From a virus, in IMG/VR virus record IMGVR_UViG_3300025012_000083, positions 1-64,000 of that record: a stretch of 64,000 bases of DNA. One strand, 5' to 3'. The position numbers and the translations under genes were made by a program. This document shows, in pieces, positions 62,282 to 64,000 of this stretch; within the stretch, counting starts at the first letter, position 1, and each line of letters opens with the position of its first letter. The notes under the pieces were generated by a model. The model was not told the DNA's origin. It ran no database searches and saw only the letters and a program-made list of their open reading frames with translations.

Positions 62282-62342
62282 TTAATGCACAAGACAGGTC
62301 ACAAGTCCTGTTAAGATGCTAAATTATTAGGAGGAATATATA

Positions 62343-64000
62343 ATGTCCAAATCTCTTCAAACTTTAAAAACCAACATTACTAAAGGCTCACAAAGACTTT
62401 CCAAAACTACTATTAAAAACATCGTAAATGCCGGAGAATTTGATAAAATTGAACTTGCCTATTCTTACGATGGCAGAGAAGTCCACAAAGGGACTTTGAT
62501 CGAAAATCCTGTTGAATGGTTCAATAAAGAGTATGAATTATTGGACGTTCGGCTCTACAAGGTAGAAAAAGGTTTAGTTTTAATTCATTTGCAATTCCAT
62601 TCTAACCTATGGTATGCTCTACATATTGACTTAAATAAAAACTATGAAACAACCAACGCACCAGGAGTTAAAGCAGAAAATAAAGTTCAAGATGTTCAAG
62701 TAACGGAAACAAAAACCTATCTTGACACAATGCAAAGCAAATTCAAAACAGGAGAAGGAACAGCAGAGGAACTAAGATCCTATTATACTTATTTAATTGA
62801 AAATGTTGATTCTGTAAAAGTTGTAATTCTTGACATGCTGAACAATTCAGAACAACACAAACGGAAACGTGCAAATACTAAAGCGGAATTGACTGAGGAT
62901 TGCTATAACAACATGGTAGAGGCTCTTGTATATCATGTTAAAGACACTTTATCTTACCAGATGGATTTTACTGATATCAAAGGAGCAAGACAAAGAGCTA
63001 TCAAGACAATTCTTGATTCTGCTACTGACGAAATGATACAAACCCAATATACCAAAAACAAAGCAGAGAAAGAAGAAAGAACAGTACAAAGAAAGGAATT
63101 AATTGAAGGGATTACAAATCCCCAAACCCTAGAGGATTTCCATAATGTCAAATATTATCGCAATGACAAAAACTTGACCATTGAAGAACAACAGCGTTTT
63201 GATCATATTTATTCAATCTCTCAGAAAGTAAAGAGAGAAAAAGAACAGCAGGAGCGAAAAGAAAAAGCACTTGCAACAGTTGTCGGATCAAATGACATGT
63301 ACGCTATAACAGCAGACGTTGACACACGCGACAATTCTCCTCTATGGGTTGTAAAACTCATAAATACTCTTAGTAAAGATGAATGGAGAATTCATGATTC
63401 ACAAATGAAATTAATTAGCGGTTATTATTCAAGATTCAAAAAAGGCCACATTTTCAAGTATGACCCAACATCTAAATTATTAGGAGAACAGTCTGAAGAA
63501 AACCAAGTAGAACAGTTGGAAGAAATCCAAGCATCTAGCAATAACAGCGACAAACTACGCAAGGTAGCAGACAACATGCAAAACACAATTGACAACAAAA
63601 GAGCAAACATACTGACAAATACTGCAAGAAGAGCAAGAATGGCAATAGGTCAAGAAGAGCAAGCAGACACATTAGAACAAATGCAGGGAGTTTTGCGAAA
63701 TATTGCAAATGCTATTGAATATGGTGAATTAACATTTATTAATCTTATTGATTCTAGGACACAAGTTGACACACTAGAAAGCATTCTTAATCGTGCAAAC
63801 TGGAAATATAAATCAGTTGAAAATATTGATTATAATGTATGGCATAATTCTCCAATAACAACAGACATTATTAGGTTCGCAGAAATTCCCTCAAGTACAA
63901 TTTATCTTCGTCAATTACAGTCTATTATTAATGATATTCGCAATACTGACGGTTTTAAACTCATTGCAAACCGATTGCAAAAACTAATTGACAATGCAAA
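62343..64000 (+). CDS. Large operon protein, partial at right edge
   Basis: ATG at 62343 behind TAGGAGG; open to the window end, at least 552 residues. Mostly helical and highly charged. A segment near residue 340-370 (DEWRIHDSQMKLISGYYSRF, KKGHIFKY) resembles a small domain found in large polyvalent phage and plasmid proteins. A coiled coil lies near 370-450. No catalytic motif identified in the visible part. Confidence 0.6.
   Translation, partial: MSKSLQTLKTNITKGSQRLSKTTIKNIVNAGEFDKIELAYSYDGREVHKGTLIENPVEWFNKEYELLDVRLYKVEKGLVLIHLQFHSNLWYALHIDLNKNYETTNAPGVKAENKVQDVQVTETKTYLDTMQSKFKTGEGTAEELRSYYTYLIENVDSVKVVILDMLNNSEQHKRKRANTKAELTEDCYNNMVEALVYHVKDTLSYQMDFTDIKGARQRAIKTILDSATDEMIQTQYTKNKAEKEERTVQRKELIEGITNPQTLEDFHNVKYYRNDKNLTIEEQQRFDHIYSISQKVKREKEQQERKEKALATVVGSNDMYAITADVDTRDNSPLWVVKLINTLSKDEWRIHDSQMKLISGYYSRFKKGHIFKYDPTSKLLGEQSEENQVEQLEEIQASSNNSDKLRKVADNMQNTIDNKRANILTNTARRARMAIGQEEQADTLEQMQGVLRNIANAIEYGELTFINLIDSRTQVDTLESILNRANWKYKSVENIDYNVWHNSPITTDIIRFAEIPSSTIYLRQLQSIINDIRNTDGFKLIANRLQKLIDNA

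Noticed and set aside
58041-62300. CRISPR array
   Set aside because: The repeated parts are loops of hairpins with unrelated stems, spaced by whole genes; no direct repeat-spacer pattern and no cas genes.

Overview
The window is AT-rich (roughly 30% GC by eye) and reads as part of the genome of a tailed double-stranded DNA phage of a low-GC Bacillota host. It holds a complete head module, strong Bacillus-type Shine-Dalgarno sequences, and TTGACA/TATAAT promoters, often with a TG extension. I see no integrase, tRNA or rRNA gene. The host genus cannot be fixed from the sequence alone.

Layout. From 1 to 43 kb nearly every gene is on the minus strand. The head-tail module runs leftward: TerS-like protein, TerL, portal, protease-scaffold, major capsid protein, connector, tail terminator-like protein, tail tube and a fibre. 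Tape measure and baseplate genes are not here and probably lie beyond position 1. Upstream of it (21-27 kb) come an ORF6N antirepressor, an HTH protein, two DUF5659-like proteins, an HU-like protein and a PIN-PhoH ATPase. At 27.9-43 kb there is a single-subunit RNA polymerase of the YonO/RdRP-like double-psi-barrel family, a DNA methyltransferase, a UvrD-like helicase and many small proteins, several of them zinc-ribbon proteins. Seven homing-endonuclease genes are scattered through the minus-strand half: two GIY-YIG, one HNH and four of zinc-ribbon/VSR-like type. One is cut by the window edge and one by an in-frame TAA.

From 43.1 to 45.3 kb lies a long non-coding stretch with iteron-like repeats and hairpins, a candidate origin or divergent control region. 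From 45.3 to 57.2 kb there are about 23 small plus-strand genes. Most have their own sigma-A promoter and nearly all their own intrinsic terminator, as expected for early host-takeover genes.

From 57.4 kb to the right edge lies a different kind of unit. A promoter is followed by a roughly 670-nt structured leader with an rRNA-type boxA, then a long co-directional operon. Nine gene junctions carry hairpins whose stems differ completely while the loops keep ATAACA(A). This looks like an RNA-based control system and is the main candidate for something undescribed.

A second unusual signal is a set of minus-strand genes (RNA polymerase, two small proteins, one membrane protein, and a broken zinc-ribbon gene) whose reading frames and Shine-Dalgarno positions point to AUA, AUU or AUC start codons. 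There are also several interrupted genes: a DUF262 gene with a +1 frameshift, a homing endonuclease with a nonsense codon, and two apparent helicase ends stranded on either side of a helicase-endonuclease insertion.
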